Of a stretch of DNA of 16,800 nt, positions 1 to 7,637 are shown piece by piece. The notes under the pieces are model-generated. The model was given only the letters and a program-made list of their open reading frames with translations, ran no database searches and was not told where the DNA came from. The stretch lies in the NCBI GenBank assembly GCA_021828745.1, contig JAJZDE010000020.1:1-16800 (forward strand), in the 5' to 3' direction. Both the position numbers and the translations under genes were made by a program. Origin of the DNA: Pseudomonadota bacterium. GTDB taxonomy: Bacteria > Pseudomonadota > Gammaproteobacteria > Burkholderiales > Ferrovaceae. Positions within the stretch are counted from its first letter, which is position 1, and every line of letters starts with the position of its first letter.

Positions 1-266
1 AGACCGAGGTCAGACTCCCGGATGGCCTTTTCGATCACTGCGCCCATTTTTTTCTCATACGGATTGACCCCAATGGTCCGGGCATCCACCAGGTTGACAC
101 TTGCCACCTGGTTGAGTGGGGTAGGGGTTCCGTAATAATCCACCCGAACGTGATCCAGCAAACCAGCATGGGCTCGCCCCGTTCGCACCTTGGCCAAATC
201 CGCCTTGAGGGTTTCCACGGATTTGGCCATTTTCTGTTCGGTAGTCTTCTTGATATCGGAAATCAT
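1..266 (-). CDS. frr: Ribosome recycling factor (RRF), N-terminal part, cut by window edge
   Basis: RRF splits the post-termination ribosome together with EF-G so that the subunits can be reused; it acts in the cytoplasm. The first 88 residues are present. They begin [20 protein letters not shown], with the family's KVRTGRAH segment (about residues 27-34), the YYGTPTPL segment (about 45-52) and [10 protein letters not shown] at the cut. The full protein is usually about 185 residues, so roughly half lies beyond position 1. The start at 266 matches the family N-terminus; an ATG at 273 is in another frame. The Shine-Dalgarno signal is weak (AGGG about 10 nt upstream). frr is the last visible gene of the rpsB-tsf-pyrH-frr operon, 14 bp after pyrH, and is probably translated from the shared message. 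Confidence 0.96.
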   Translation of the reverse strand, partial: MISDIKKTTEQKMAKSVETLKADLAKVRTGRAHAGLLDHVRVDYYGTPTPLNQVASVNLVDARTIGVNPYEKKMGAVIEKAIRESDLG

Positions 267-280
267 CTGACATTACCCTT

Positions 281-994
281 TCAATTCGTCACAAAGGTGC
301 CTTCGGGTTCACCCCGAACGACACGCATCAAGGCACCCGGTTTGAAAATACTGAACACACCGATGGGCAGGTTCTGATCCCGACACAAAGTCAGTGCCGT
401 GGCATCCATCACTTTCAGATTATTGACGATGGCCTCTTCAAAGGTGAGGCGTACATAGCGGCGAGCGTCCGGGTTCTTTTTTGGATCATCCGTATAAATA
501 CCGTCTACTTTGGTCGCTTTGAGCACCACCTCCGCGCTGATCTCTGCTCCCCGCAGCGCGGCGGCCGTGTCCGTCGTAAAAAATGGGTTGCCCGTCCCTG
601 CCGCAAAAATCACTACCTTGCCCTCTTCCAGATAACGCAGCGCCTTGCCACGAATGTAAGGTTCTGCCACCTGTTCCAGATTCAGGGCGGACTGAACCCG
701 ACTGACCACATCCACTCGTCGCATGGCATCCTGCAAAGCCAGGGCATTCATGACCGTAGCCAGCATTCCCATATAGTCGGCGGTGGCGCGGTCCATTCCT
801 TCGGCTCCGGGTGCCACCCCGCGAAAGATATTGCCCCCGCCAATCACCACGGCAACTTGCACGCCCTGCCGAACAACGGCGGCAATCTCGGCCACGATAC
901 GGTCGATCGTGGCTCGATTGATGCCATAAGCATCCTCCCCCATCAGGGCTTCACCCGACAGTTTCAAGAGAATACGTTGGTAAGCAAGTTTCAT
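281..994 (-). CDS. pyrH: Uridylate (UMP) kinase
   Basis: This enzyme phosphorylates UMP to UDP with ATP, the step that feeds UTP and CTP synthesis. The 237-residue protein belongs to the amino-acid-kinase fold. It shows the N-terminal phosphate-binding stretch [11 protein letters not shown] (residues 7-17), the glycine-rich [11 protein letters not shown] (49-59), the [10 protein letters not shown] segment (76-85), [12 protein letters not shown] (131-142) and [13 protein letters not shown] (159-171). Its length is normal for the bacterial hexameric enzyme. The frame is open for 60 more codons upstream, but that part lies inside tsf. The start at 994 fits the family N-terminus and has a purine-rich AGGGAAG stretch just upstream. 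The gap to tsf is 13 bp and to frr 14 bp, as in the common tsf-pyrH-frr order. Confidence 0.98.
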   Translation of the reverse strand: MKLAYQRILLKLSGEALMGEDAYGINRATIDRIVAEIAAVVRQGVQVAVVIGGGNIFRGVAPGAEGMDRATADYMGMLATVMNALALQDAMRRVDVVSRVQSALNLEQVAEPYIRGKALRYLEEGKVVIFAAGTGNPFFTTDTAAALRGAEISAEVVLKATKVDGIYTDDPKKNPDARRYVRLTFEEAIVNNLKVMDATALTLCRDQNLPIGVFSIFKPGALMRVVRGEPEGTFVTN

Positions 995-1007
995 GGTCTT
1001 CCCTGTA

Positions 1008-1892
1008 TCAAGCCATCGTACCTGCGGCAGCGGCGACTTCCGCCGCAAAGTTCTCGACTTTTTTCTCGATGCCTTCCCCCACCACCAGCATGGAGAAGCG
1101 CTGCACGCTGGCGCCCCGACTTTTGAGCAGGACTTCGACGGTTTGATCTGGATTCTTGACAAAGGGCTGCCCAATCAAGGTTACCTCGGCCAAATATTTC
1201 TGAACCCGTCCCTCCACCATCTTGGCTACGATCTCAGCCGGTTTACCGGATTCTGCAGCCTGTGCCGTATAGATTTCACGCTCGCGCTGGAGCAATTCGG
1301 CAGGAACCTCTGCCGCAGACACACACACAGGTTTGCTGGCCGCAATATGCATGGCAATGTCACGTCCCAGCGCTGCATCCCCCCCGAGCATGTCCACCAA
1401 TACACCAATTTTTTGCCCATGCATGTACTGGGCCAGATGTCCGGTGGTCTCGTAGCGAACGAAACGACGCAAGGTCATATTTTCACCCAACTTCATGACC
1501 AGGGCCTGTCGAATGTCTTCCAGAACCCCACCCGCAGGCAGAGAACACTGGGCCAATGCCTCCACTGTCGCCGGTTCATCGCACGCCACACACTCGGCTG
1601 CCGTGCGCGCAAAAGCCATGAATTCTTCATTCTTGGCCACAAAATCGGTTTCGCAGTTGACTTCCACCAGCGCGCCGACCCGAGCATCCGCATGGATGAC
1701 CACCGCCACCACGCCTTCCGCAGCCACCCGAGTCGCGGCCTTGCTGGCTTTGGCACCACTCCGGATGCGCAACAAATCTTCTGCGGCTTTCATCTCTCCC
1801 TGGGCCTCGGTCAACGCCTTCTTGCATTCCATCATCCCCAAGCCCGTGCGTTCGCGCAATTCCTTCACCATCGATGCGGTAATCTCCGCCAT
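1008..1892 (-). CDS. tsf: Elongation factor Ts
   Basis: EF-Ts is the nucleotide exchange factor that releases GDP from EF-Tu during translation. The 294-residue protein opens with [17 protein letters not shown] and [11 protein letters not shown], the N-terminal UBA-like domain. The core signature [10 protein letters not shown] lies at about residues 79-88, in the loop that contacts EF-Tu. The C-terminal dimerisation part contains [10 protein letters not shown] and ends in VVGEGIEKK. The wording of the N-terminus and of the RRFVRYET segment is typical of Betaproteobacteria. The frame also offers a TTG at 1907, but the AAGGAG Shine-Dalgarno lies inside that extension, 6 nt before the ATG at 1892, so 1892 is the start. 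rpsB is 66 bp upstream, with a GC hairpin in the spacer. Confidence 0.98.
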   Translation of the reverse strand: MAEITASMVKELRERTGLGMMECKKALTEAQGEMKAAEDLLRIRSGAKASKAATRVAAEGVVAVVIHADARVGALVEVNCETDFVAKNEEFMAFARTAAECVACDEPATVEALAQCSLPAGGVLEDIRQALVMKLGENMTLRRFVRYETTGHLAQYMHGQKIGVLVDMLGGDAALGRDIAMHIAASKPVCVSAAEVPAELLQREREIYTAQAAESGKPAEIVAKMVEGRVQKYLAEVTLIGQPFVKNPDQTVEVLLKSRGASVQRFSMLVVGEGIEKKVENFAAEVAAAAGTMA

Positions 1893-1920
1893 AGCGTACT
1901 CCTTCAATATAATCCAGGAA

Positions 1921-1937
1921 CCCCCGCTGAACGGGGG
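1921..1937 (-). promoter_or_regulatory. GC-only hairpin in the rpsB-tsf spacer
   Basis: On the transcript the sequence is CCCCCG, a five-base loop UUCAG, then CGGGGG: six perfect GC pairs. It lies 21 nt past the rpsB stop codon and ends about 28 nt before the tsf start. No U-run follows (the next bases are UUCCUGGAUU), so it does not look like a complete intrinsic terminator. It could be a pause or weak attenuation site, or a barrier that protects the upstream message from 3' exonucleases and lets S2 and EF-Ts be made in different amounts. The stem is visible; the role is inference. Confidence 0.5.
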
Positions 1938-1958
1938 GTGTCAGTTTCCGAACTCTAA

Positions 1959-2702
1959 TCAGGCCTCGGAAACGTCACTTTCCTCTTCTAAGAATTCTTC
2001 TCCCGCAACAGCCTCATTGAGACTTTGGGCACGCCCTTCCAGAATGGCATCCGCCACTCCGCGGGCATAAAGTCGAATGGCGCGGGTCGAATCATCGTTC
2101 CCCGGAATGACATAATCGATGCCTTCCGTGGAGTTGTTGGTATCCACGACGCCAATGATGGGAATCCCCAATTTGCGTGCTTCTACCACAGCATTTTTCT
2201 GGTAGCCCACGTCTATCACGAACAATGCGTCTGGTACGCCATTCATAGACACGATCCCCCCCAGACTGCGCGCCAGTTTTTCTTTTTCGCGTTGATAGTT
2301 CAGGGCTTCTTTCTTGGACAAACGATCCATGGAACCATCTTCGATCATCAGGGAAAGATCATTGAGGCGCTTGATCGACTGCTTGACGGTTTTGAAATTC
2401 GTAAGCATCCCGCCCAGCCAACGGTGGTCCACAAAGGGAGACCCCGCTCGTAGTGCTTCCTCGCGCACGATGTCACGCGCCTGACGTTTGGTCCCGACAA
2501 ACAGGATCGACTGATTGTTGGCGGCCAGACGACGCACGAAGGTCATGGCCTCCTGATAAAGAGGAAGCGTTTTTTCCAGATTGATGATATGAATCTTGTT
2601 GCGGTGGCCAAAAATGAACGGGGCCATCTTGGGATTCCAGTAACGGGTCTGATGTCCGAAATGAACCCCAGCTTCCAGCATTTGTCGCATGGTGACTGAC
2701 AT
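1959..2702 (-). CDS. rpsB: 30S ribosomal protein S2
   Basis: S2 is one of the last proteins to join the small subunit and sits at the head-body junction, where it helps place S1. The 247-residue protein reads [20 protein letters not shown] at its start, followed by YWNPKM. It then has the family segments INLEKTLP (about 40-47), [24 protein letters not shown] (about 93-106) and [19 protein letters not shown] (about 187-205). Its tail is acidic (EEFLEEESD), as is common. The start at 2702 has a clear AGGAG 7 nt upstream. It is the first gene of the rpsB-tsf-pyrH-frr operon, with a recognisable promoter and a leader of roughly 95 nt. In Escherichia coli S2 represses its own operon through the leader; the leader here could do the same, but that is not shown. 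Confidence 0.98.
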   Translation of the reverse strand: MSVTMRQMLEAGVHFGHQTRYWNPKMAPFIFGHRNKIHIINLEKTLPLYQEAMTFVRRLAANNQSILFVGTKRQARDIVREEALRAGSPFVDHRWLGGMLTNFKTVKQSIKRLNDLSLMIEDGSMDRLSKKEALNYQREKEKLARSLGGIVSMNGVPDALFVIDVGYQKNAVVEARKLGIPIIGVVDTNNSTEGIDYVIPGNDDSTRAIRLYARGVADAILEGRAQSLNEAVAGEEFLEEESDVSEA

Positions 2703-2732
2703 GGTAAAACTCCTGATCGAGGGTTGAGCCGC

Positions 2733-2788
2733 CGCCGGTCCATTTCACCTTTTTCAAGGCACCCTGTGTTTTAACCGGCGTGTGAAAT
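2733..2788 (-). promoter_or_regulatory. Candidate structured leader of the rpsB mRNA
   Basis: Two 7-bp inverted repeats interleave in the leader. In transcript order they are ATTTCAC (2788-2782), CGCCGGT (2780-2774), then GTGAAAT (2748-2742) and ACCGGCG (2739-2733). First pairs with third and second with fourth, which is the order of a pseudoknot. The connecting pieces are only 1 and 2 nt, so the two stems may instead be mutually exclusive. The 25-nt middle loop can form a small CCTT-GAAA-AAGG hairpin. The structure ends 30 nt before the start codon. The rpsB leader of Gammaproteobacteria is known to bind S2 for feedback control, so this position suggests autoregulation. A single 7-bp repeat could arise by chance here; the interleaved pair is less likely to. 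Confidence 0.4.
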
Positions 2789-2804
2789 TGCGATAAAGCC
2801 CTTT

Positions 2805-2834
2805 ATGATACCATCCCGACTTCACAATAATCAA
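2805..2834 (-). promoter_or_regulatory. Probable sigma-70 promoter of rpsB operon
   Basis: On the minus strand there is a -35 hexamer TTGATT (2834-2829), an 18-bp spacer, and a -10 hexamer TATCAT (2810-2805), matching four and five of the six consensus bases. Transcription would begin near 2798, giving a leader of about 95 nt before the rpsB start at 2702. It is the only good match I saw in the 151-bp divergent region on this strand. On the opposite strand the same -10 region reads TATGAT (2804-2809) and could serve map, but its -35 partner is poor, so I do not annotate a map promoter. Confidence 0.6.
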
Positions 2835-2853
2835 CCAATCCGAATTCCCGACT
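2814..2853. repeat. 8-bp direct repeat TCCCGACT in the rpsB/map control region
   Basis: TCCCGACT occurs at 2814-2821 and again at 2846-2853, starts 32 bp apart, close to three helical turns. The first copy lies between the rpsB -35 and -10 boxes; the second ends at the base before the map start codon. This spacing would put both copies on the same face of the helix, as for a dimeric regulator. Two copies of eight bases are thin evidence, and no regulator is recognised. Confidence 0.3.
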
Positions 2854-3651
2854 ATGCCTCCTTCTGCCGTCAGTCTGAAAAGCCCCGAAGAAATTCATAA
2901 AATGCGTATCGCCTGTCGACTCGCCGCTGAAGTGCTGGACTACATCACGCCCCATGTCGTTCCGGGGGTCACCACCGACCGTCTGGACCGACTGTGCCAT
3001 GACTACATGGTCGAGGTTCAACAAACCATTCCTGCGCCACTGAATTACGCGCCCAAAGGGCATCGGCCCTACCCCCGTTCGATTTGCACTTCGGTCAACC
3101 ACCAGGTCTGTCACGCCATTCCCGGCGACCGCACCCTGAAGAATGGGGACATCGTCAACCTCGACATCACCGTCATCAAGGAAGGATTTCATGGGGATAC
3201 CAGCCGCATGTTTTGTGTAGGGGAGGTCAGCAAGCAGGCCCGCCGTCTTTGTGACCTGACGTATGAATCCCTCTGGCATGGCATCCGTGTCGTTGCCCCG
3301 GGCCGACATCTGGGAGACATTGGCCATGCCATCCAGACCTTTGCCGAAAAAGCAGGATACAGCGTGGTCCGCGAGTTTTGTGGTCATGGCATCGGGCGCC
3401 ACTTTCATGAAGAGCCTCAGGTTCTGCATTACGGCAGGAAAGGCAGTGGCTTGCGCCTCGAAGCCGGCATGATTTTCACCATCGAGCCCATGATCAATGC
3501 CGGGCGGAAAGATATCCGCCCATTGGGGGATGGCTGGACCATCGTCACCGCCGACCACAGTTTGTCTGCCCAGTGGGAACATACGATTCTGGTCACACCG
3601 GAGGGATTCGAGGTTCTGACCCTATCGGCCGGGACACCTCCCGCCCCCTGA
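2854..3651 (+). CDS. map: Methionine aminopeptidase, type I
   Basis: This metalloenzyme removes the initiator methionine from new proteins once deformylase has removed the formyl group. The 265-residue protein has the pita-bread fold signature. The five metal ligands can be placed: D104 in VNLDITV, D115 in GDTSRMF, H178 in GHGIGRHFHEEP, E211 in FTIEPM and E242 in AQWEHT. The substrate histidine is probably H87 in VCHAIP. Length is normal for the short type Ia form, and there is no N-terminal extension. The start at 2854 fits the family, but no Shine-Dalgarno is visible: the bases before ATG are CCCGACT. It is divergent from rpsB, as in many proteobacteria, and the glnD start follows its stop by 2 bp. 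Confidence 0.97.
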   Translation: MPPSAVSLKSPEEIHKMRIACRLAAEVLDYITPHVVPGVTTDRLDRLCHDYMVEVQQTIPAPLNYAPKGHRPYPRSICTSVNHQVCHAIPGDRTLKNGDIVNLDITVIKEGFHGDTSRMFCVGEVSKQARRLCDLTYESLWHGIRVVAPGRHLGDIGHAIQTFAEKAGYSVVREFCGHGIGRHFHEEPQVLHYGRKGSGLRLEAGMIFTIEPMINAGRKDIRPLGDGWTIVTADHSLSAQWEHTILVTPEGFEVLTLSAGTPPAP

Positions 3652-3653
3652 TC

Positions 3654-6212
3654 ATGCACACCGCAGCCACGCTCAAATCCCAACTCCAAAAAAAAAGAGC
3701 CGAACTTTTTGACGCCTACCTGCATCGACCTTCCCCTCGGCGCCTTCTCAAGCAATGGCGCGCCATCGTGGATGAAACCTTGCGCCAACTCTGGATCACG
3801 CACGACTTCAAACAGGATGCCACGTTGGTGGCCGTGGGCGGCTATGGGCGCGGAGAGCTGTATCCCTATTCCGACATCGATCTGCTCATCCTGTTGCCCG
3901 GTCAAGCAAACGACTTCCTCACCCAACGCATTGAATCCTTCATCGGAGCCCTCTGGGACATCGGCCTGGAAGTCGGTCACAGCGTCCGTACTGAAGCCGA
4001 ATGCCTGGAAGAAGCCGTTCAGGACCTGACCATCGCCACCAATCTGTCCGAACAACGATTCCTCAGCGGAAAACGACGCGCCCAACAGGAACTTTGTCAA
4101 AAACTTCCCGCCACTCTGGATCTGGGTGCCTTCAGAGCCGGCAAGATCCAGGAACAGCGTCAGCGCCATCACAAACACCACGACACCGCTTTCAATCTGG
4201 AACCCAATCTCAAGGAAAGCCCAGGAGGATTGCGCGATCTGCACACCATCTTCTGGATCGCATGGGGCGCAGGATTGAATCCCGGCTGGACTTCCTTCAC
4301 CCAGGCCGGACTGATCAGCGCAACAGAAGCACGACAGGCACGTGCGCTCCGGGGGTTTTTACAGGATTTGCGAATTCGTTTGCAGGGTCTGGCACAACGT
4401 CGCGAAGACCGCCTCCTCTTCGATTACCAGACACCGCTCGCCCTCCAACTCGGTTGGCAAGACAGTGGGCAACGACGCGCCGGCGAAGGGTTGATGCAAG
4501 CCTACTACCAGGCCGCCAAATCCGTTCTGTTGATGAACGCCATTCTGGTGGAACAGATCGAAGAACGCACCCGACTCGTGCACACCCCCCCCGTTCCCTT
4601 GCGAGAACCCTTCATACGGCAGGGAGATTTGCTGGGCACCACACCCGGGACATTTCTGGATCAGAAACCGGAACTCATCTTCACTGCCTTCCTTCTGCTC
4701 CAGCAGTACCCTGACCTACGCGGTTTCACACCCGAGGTCTTGCGCGCCGTCTGGCGTGGGAAACGTCATATCAACGCGGCTTTTCGTTCCAATCCGGTGC
4801 ATCAGCAACAGTTTCTCGAAATCCTGAGACAACCGGCGCGTACCGCCGACGTCCTGAGACGCATGAATTATCTGGGGGTTCTGGGACGTTACCTGCCAGC
4901 CTTCGGGCGCATCGTGGGACAAATGCAGCATGACCTGTACCATGCCTACACCGTAGATGAGCACACCCTGCGAGTCATCCGCAACCTGCGCCGCTTTGCC
5001 CTGCCTCGTTTCGACCATGAATTTCCTCTCTGCTCCACCCTGATGCAACGATTCGACCGCCCTGATCTGTTGATTCTGGCGGCACTCTTTCATGACATTG
5101 CCAAAGGCCGAGGCGGAAATCATGCCCAACTCGGTCGTTCGGACGCCCTCTATTTTTGTCGCCAACACCGCTTGCCCCGAGCCGATACCCAATTGGTGGG
5201 CTGGCTGGTGGAACAACATCTCAATTTTTCCGCAGTGGCCCAGAAACAGGACCTTTCAGACCCCGCAGTAATCCTCCGTTTTGCCGAACAAACGGGAAAC
5301 CTGCGTCGCCTGACCGCCCTCTACCTGCTCACCGTAGCCGATATCCGGGGCACCAGTCCCAAGGTGTGGAATGCCTGGAAAGGAAAACTGCTGGAGGATC
5401 TGTATCGCCTGACCGAACGGGTTCTGGAAGGAGAGCAAACGGCTCATGACGAACCCAGCGCAAATCGTCAGACTCAAGCCCTGAAAATTCTGAAACACTA
5501 TGGCTTGCAAGAGGTTTCCGAAGTAACCCTGTGGAAAACCCTGGAAGACAGTTATTTCCGGCGCCATGAGATCCAGGACATCGCCTGGCATGCCCGTAGT
5601 TTGCAGGGCTGCACCGGGTCTTTGAAACCTCGGGTACGCGCACGTCTCTCCCCGGTGGGAGAAGGATTCCAGGTCCTGATCTACAGCCCGGATCGGACCG
5701 GCCTGTTTGCCCATCTTTGTGAATACTTCGAGCGTTCCGGACAAGCCATCGTCGCAGCCCGTATCCACACCACTCTGGATCATCATGCGCTGGACACCTT
5801 TCAGGTGCTGCCCCGCCACAGTTCGGCCGAACATTATCGAACGCAACTCAAGCAGATGGAAAACGAGTTACAGGAACAACTGGATCATCCCGGTCCTCTT
5901 CCCACCCCGCGCAAGTCGCGCCTGCCCCGCCAACTCCGCCATTTCCCCTTTCCCCCACGTATCCTGTTGGGAGATCCGGAGCGCGATGGTCAAGTCCCGC
6001 TGACCGTGGTCACCGGCGATCGTCCCGGATTATTGTACCGCCTGGCCTGTGTTTTCCTGCGCCACGGCATCGATCTGCATGGCGCCCGCATCAATACCTT
6101 GGGCGAACGTGTCGAAGACGTCTTTCTGATTTCTTCTCCACGCCTGGAGAATCCGATGGAACGCCAGTGTCTACACGATGACCTGCTGCACGAGGTCTCT
6201 CAGGAACAGTGA
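3654..6212 (+). CDS. glnD: PII uridylyltransferase / uridylyl-removing enzyme
   Basis: GlnD adds UMP to PII proteins when glutamine is low and removes it when glutamine is high, setting the nitrogen response. The 852-residue protein has the full domain order. The nucleotidyltransferase motif GGYGRGELYPYSDIDLL is at residues 62-78, with metal-binding D74 and D76. The helical linker carries NLKESPGGLRDL (about 185-196). The HD hydrolase motif is AALFHDIAKGRGG (about 476-488, H480 and D481). Two ACT domains follow at about 674-735 and 782-850. E. coli GlnD has about 890 residues, so this one is slightly short but complete. The frame is open upstream inside map; 3654 fits the family start. No Shine-Dalgarno is visible, so coupling to map is likely. 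A run of nine A bases covers codons 12-15. Confidence 0.97.
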   Translation: MHTAATLKSQLQKKRAELFDAYLHRPSPRRLLKQWRAIVDETLRQLWITHDFKQDATLVAVGGYGRGELYPYSDIDLLILLPGQANDFLTQRIESFIGALWDIGLEVGHSVRTEAECLEEAVQDLTIATNLSEQRFLSGKRRAQQELCQKLPATLDLGAFRAGKIQEQRQRHHKHHDTAFNLEPNLKESPGGLRDLHTIFWIAWGAGLNPGWTSFTQAGLISATEARQARALRGFLQDLRIRLQGLAQRREDRLLFDYQTPLALQLGWQDSGQRRAGEGLMQAYYQAAKSVLLMNAILVEQIEERTRLVHTPPVPLREPFIRQGDLLGTTPGTFLDQKPELIFTAFLLLQQYPDLRGFTPEVLRAVWRGKRHINAAFRSNPVHQQQFLEILRQPARTADVLRRMNYLGVLGRYLPAFGRIVGQMQHDLYHAYTVDEHTLRVIRNLRRFALPRFDHEFPLCSTLMQRFDRPDLLILAALFHDIAKGRGGNHAQLGRSDALYFCRQHRLPRADTQLVGWLVEQHLNFSAVAQKQDLSDPAVILRFAEQTGNLRRLTALYLLTVADIRGTSPKVWNAWKGKLLEDLYRLTERVLEGEQTAHDEPSANRQTQALKILKHYGLQEVSEVTLWKTLEDSYFRRHEIQDIAWHARSLQGCTGSLKPRVRARLSPVGEGFQVLIYSPDRTGLFAHLCEYFERSGQAIVAARIHTTLDHHALDTFQVLPRHSSAEHYRTQLKQMENELQEQLDHPGPLPTPRKSRLPRQLRHFPFPPRILLGDPERDGQVPLTVVTGDRPGLLYRLACVFLRHGIDLHGARINTLGERVEDVFLISSPRLENPMERQCLHDDLLHEVSQEQ

Positions 6213-6227
6213 TCCACACCGACAGAA

Positions 6228-6767
6228 TCAGTCACCGGCAGGGCGTAGTTCGGGGTCGGGAAACAATTCCTCGATGAAACCAAAACGGCTGAAATCCCGA
6301 ATCCGGGCTGGGTAGAGAACGCCATCCAGATGATCGCATTCATGCTGCACCACACGCGCATGAAAACCGCTGACGGTTCGTTCGATCCATTCCCGCTGCA
6401 GATTCCAGCCTGCGTAATGGAGATGTTGGGCACGGGGAACCCAGCCACGCATGCCCGGGATGGACAGACACCCTTCCCACCCCTCTTCAATATCCTCCCC
6501 CAAAGGATACCACACCGGATTGATGAGGACGGTACGCGGAATCGGTGGCGCATCGGGGTAACGTGCACTGGCCTCGAAACCGAACAGAACGACCCTCCAT
6601 CCGACGCCGATCTGGGGTGCGGCCAGCCCCACCCCCTCCGCTTTGAGCAAGGTGTCTTCCATATCCCGGACCAACTCGGGCACACACGGCCATTCCGCCT
6701 CCGACACCGGCTCGGCTGGAGCACACAAGGCAGGATGGCCCATTCTCACAATGGAGCGCACCGCCAT
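6228..6767 (-). CDS. def: Peptide deformylase
   Basis: Deformylase removes the formyl group from the first methionine of nascent proteins at the ribosome exit. The 179-residue protein has all three motifs: GVGLAAPQI (residues 45-53), EGCLSIPG (98-105) and QHECDHLDG (141-149). C100, H142 and H146 are the expected metal ligands and E143 the catalytic base. The segment RYPDAPPIPRTV and the tail RIRDFSRFGF mark a variant I associate with Betaproteobacteria. Such genomes often also have a def next to fmt, so this may be a second copy, which cannot be seen here. The ATG at 6767 follows the galU TGA with no gap, and a GGAG lies in the galU end, so translation is probably coupled. It ends 15 bp from the convergent glnD end. 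Confidence 0.95.
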   Translation of the reverse strand: MAVRSIVRMGHPALCAPAEPVSEAEWPCVPELVRDMEDTLLKAEGVGLAAPQIGVGWRVVLFGFEASARYPDAPPIPRTVLINPVWYPLGEDIEEGWEGCLSIPGMRGWVPRAQHLHYAGWNLQREWIERTVSGFHARVVQHECDHLDGVLYPARIRDFSRFGFIEELFPDPELRPAGD

Positions 6768-7637
6768 TCAGGTTCGCTCCGCCAGCCAATGGGCAAAAGC
6801 AGCCCCGGTTTCTTCATGGCGCAAGCCAAAGGTCACCGTCGCCTTGAGGTAACCCAACTTGCTTCCGCAATCATAGCGCACCCCCTCAAAGGGACAAGCC
6901 AGAACCGCTTCACGCTCTAGCAGACGGGCAATCCCGTCGGTCAACTGAATTTCTCCGCCCGCACCCGGCGCCACCTCGCGCAGGGTATCAAAAACTGCCG
7001 GGGTCAAAATATAACGCCCAACCACCGCCAACGTGGAAGGCGCCCGATCTGGGGCCGGCTTCTCCACGATTCCCGTGACCCTCAAATACTCGCCACTCCC
7101 ATGTTCCGTCTGGACGATCCCGTATTGCCCGGTCTGAGCACGGGGAACCTGTTGCACACCCAGGACAGAAGAACCGCTTTTTTCGTACCATTCCATCATC
7201 TGGCGCAATACCGGAACTTTCGAATCGATCAAATCATCCGCCAGTACGACGGCAAAGGGCTCATCCCCCACCAAAGGCGCAGCACATAAAATGGCATGCC
7301 CCAAACCCAGGGCTTCCGGCTGCCGAATGTAGGCACAACTCACTCCAGGGGGCGGCAAATTACGAACGACTCCCAACATTCGGTCTTTCCCCCGTTGAGC
7401 CAGTTCGGCCTCTAATTCATAAGCCTTGTCGAAGTGATCTTCGATCGCCCGCTTACCTCGACCCGTCACAAAAATCATTTCCGTGATGCCCGCCGCGACA
7501 GCTTCCTCCACGGCGTATTGAATCAATGGCTTGTCCACTACTGGCAACATTTCCTTGGGACTGGCCTTGGTCGCAGGCAAGAATCGGCTCCCCATTCCTG
7601 CCACCGGAAATACCGCCTTGCGAATTTTTTTGATCAT
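6768..7637 (-). CDS. galU: UTP-glucose-1-phosphate uridylyltransferase
   Basis: GalU makes UDP-glucose from UTP and glucose 1-phosphate, for envelope polysaccharides, lipopolysaccharide and the galactose pathway. The 289-residue protein opens with [20 protein letters not shown], the nucleotide-binding loop; [16 protein letters not shown] follows (about 22-37). Other family marks are LADDLID (132-138, with the metal-binding aspartate), GIVEKP (189-194) and [10 protein letters not shown] (227-236). Length is normal. The ATG overlaps the ligA stop by 4 bp (ATGA), with AAGGA about 8 nt upstream, and def starts right after its stop. It is thus the fourth gene of the smc-zipA-ligA-galU-def cluster. 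The link between UDP-glucose supply and division genes may only be positional. Confidence 0.96.
   Translation of the reverse strand: MIKKIRKAVFPVAGMGSRFLPATKASPKEMLPVVDKPLIQYAVEEAVAAGITEMIFVTGRGKRAIEDHFDKAYELEAELAQRGKDRMLGVVRNLPPPGVSCAYIRQPEALGLGHAILCAAPLVGDEPFAVVLADDLIDSKVPVLRQMMEWYEKSGSSVLGVQQVPRAQTGQYGIVQTEHGSGEYLRVTGIVEKPAPDRAPSTLAVVGRYILTPAVFDTLREVAPGAGGEIQLTDGIARLLEREAVLACPFEGVRYDCGSKLGYLKATVTFGLRHEETGAAFAHWLAERT

Noticed and set aside
271..273. ATG 7 bp upstream of the frr start as an alternative start
   Set aside because: It is in a different frame, and its product has no RRF sequence; the ATG at 266 gives the family N-terminus.
1915..1945. Intrinsic terminator after rpsB
   Set aside because: The GC hairpin has no U-run after it, and tsf, pyrH and frr follow closely on the same strand.
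993..1958. Plus-strand open frame (321 codons) opposite tsf
   Set aside because: The tsf product is complete and conserved throughout; the frame has no recognisable content.
2803..4244. Two overlapping minus-strand frames (259 and 271 codons) opposite map and glnD
   Set aside because: Both are antisense to catalytic segments of Map and GlnD and have no domain signs.
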